Positions 5,631-5,734 of a stretch of 5,734 nucleotides of DNA are shown here, piece after piece. The notes beneath the pieces are model-generated. The model saw only the letters and a program-made list of their open reading frames with translations, did no database searches and was not told the DNA's origin. Source of the stretch: Planctomycetota bacterium. GTDB lineage: Bacteria; Planctomycetota; Planctomycetia; Isosphaerales; Isosphaeraceae. Position 1 is the first letter of the stretch. Every line of letters begins with the position of its first letter. The translations under genes were made by a program, and so were the position numbers. The stretch is taken from positions 1 through 5,734 of the forward strand of contig JAJYCH010000348.1 of assembly GCA_021778575.1 (NCBI GenBank). The letters are read 5' to 3'.

Positions 5631-5734
5631 GGTTCAGACGTCCTCGCCATCCTCGAAAAGCTCGGCGAGCGAGAGCCGGAAGCCGGGGAGGAGTTCGGAG
5701 CCGTCGAGTTCGTCGGTGATCTTGAGCACCCGGA
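5631..5734. repeat. 104-bp perfect direct repeat, copy 2 (reaches window edge)
   Basis: This is the second copy of the 4959-5062 sequence in the same orientation. Just left of the match the two loci diverge, but bases 5609-5630 still match the 22 bases before copy 1 at about 15 positions, which hints that the duplicated unit may once have reached into the legB 3' end. Confidence 0.95.
5634..5734 (-). CDS. Second tandem Uma2 family gene, C-terminal fragment only (runs off the window)
   Basis: The minus strand encodes the last 32 residues of a Uma2 protein, from RVLKITDELDGSE to LAELFEDGEDV, then TGA at 5634-5636. The DNA is identical to the end of the neighbouring Uma2 gene. The start and catalytic region lie outside the window, so intactness cannot be judged. 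It lies 102 bases upstream of the first copy in the same orientation, so the two may be co-transcribed. Confidence 0.8.
   Translation of the reverse strand, partial: RVLKITDELDGSELLPGFRLSLAELFEDGEDV

Overview
The window is GC-rich bacterial chromosome, most likely from a planctomycete of the Isosphaeraceae/Gemmata kind. This is an inference from protein style: an exported TPR plus STN-domain protein with a long Gly/Gly-Met tract, a tandem pair of Uma2 (DUF820) nuclease-like genes, and small Arg-rich hypothetical proteins. No rRNA, tRNA, CRISPR array or transposase gene was seen.

Layout. Positions 1-2171 (minus strand) hold one large exported protein gene that appears to be written in two reading frames. 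The first frame (540-2171) encodes a signal peptide, a TPR-like segment, an STN/secretin-N-like domain and a Gly/Met tract. It stops just after a run of nine A's. The minus-one frame then continues as clear coding sequence (linker, then TPR-like helices) to the window edge with no usable start codon of its own. A -1 ribosomal frameshift, transcriptional slippage, a real frameshift mutation or a homopolymer sequencing error would each explain this. It is the most interesting signal in the window.

Positions 2172-2705 are a non-coding divergent region. It carries a perfect 24-bp inverted repeat whose two arms are each a GTAG-headed mini-hairpin, which is the architecture of a REPIN (paired REP elements). 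A 12-bp direct repeat lies on either side of it. Positions 2706-3104 (plus) and 3126-3716 (minus) are two convergent hypothetical genes: a small Arg-rich soluble protein, and a membrane-anchored or exported protein.

Positions 3972-4955 (plus) encode a convincing LegB-type NAD-dependent nucleotide-sugar 4,6-dehydratase. It converges on a Uma2-family gene (4962-5531, minus) with only a 6-nt gap. The last 104 bases of the window repeat the 3' end of that Uma2 gene exactly, so a second tandem Uma2 copy starts there and runs off the window.

The genes do not form one obvious pathway. The dehydratase suggests cell-surface glycan synthesis and the large gene suggests envelope function. The Uma2 pair and the REPIN look like accessory, duplicating elements.
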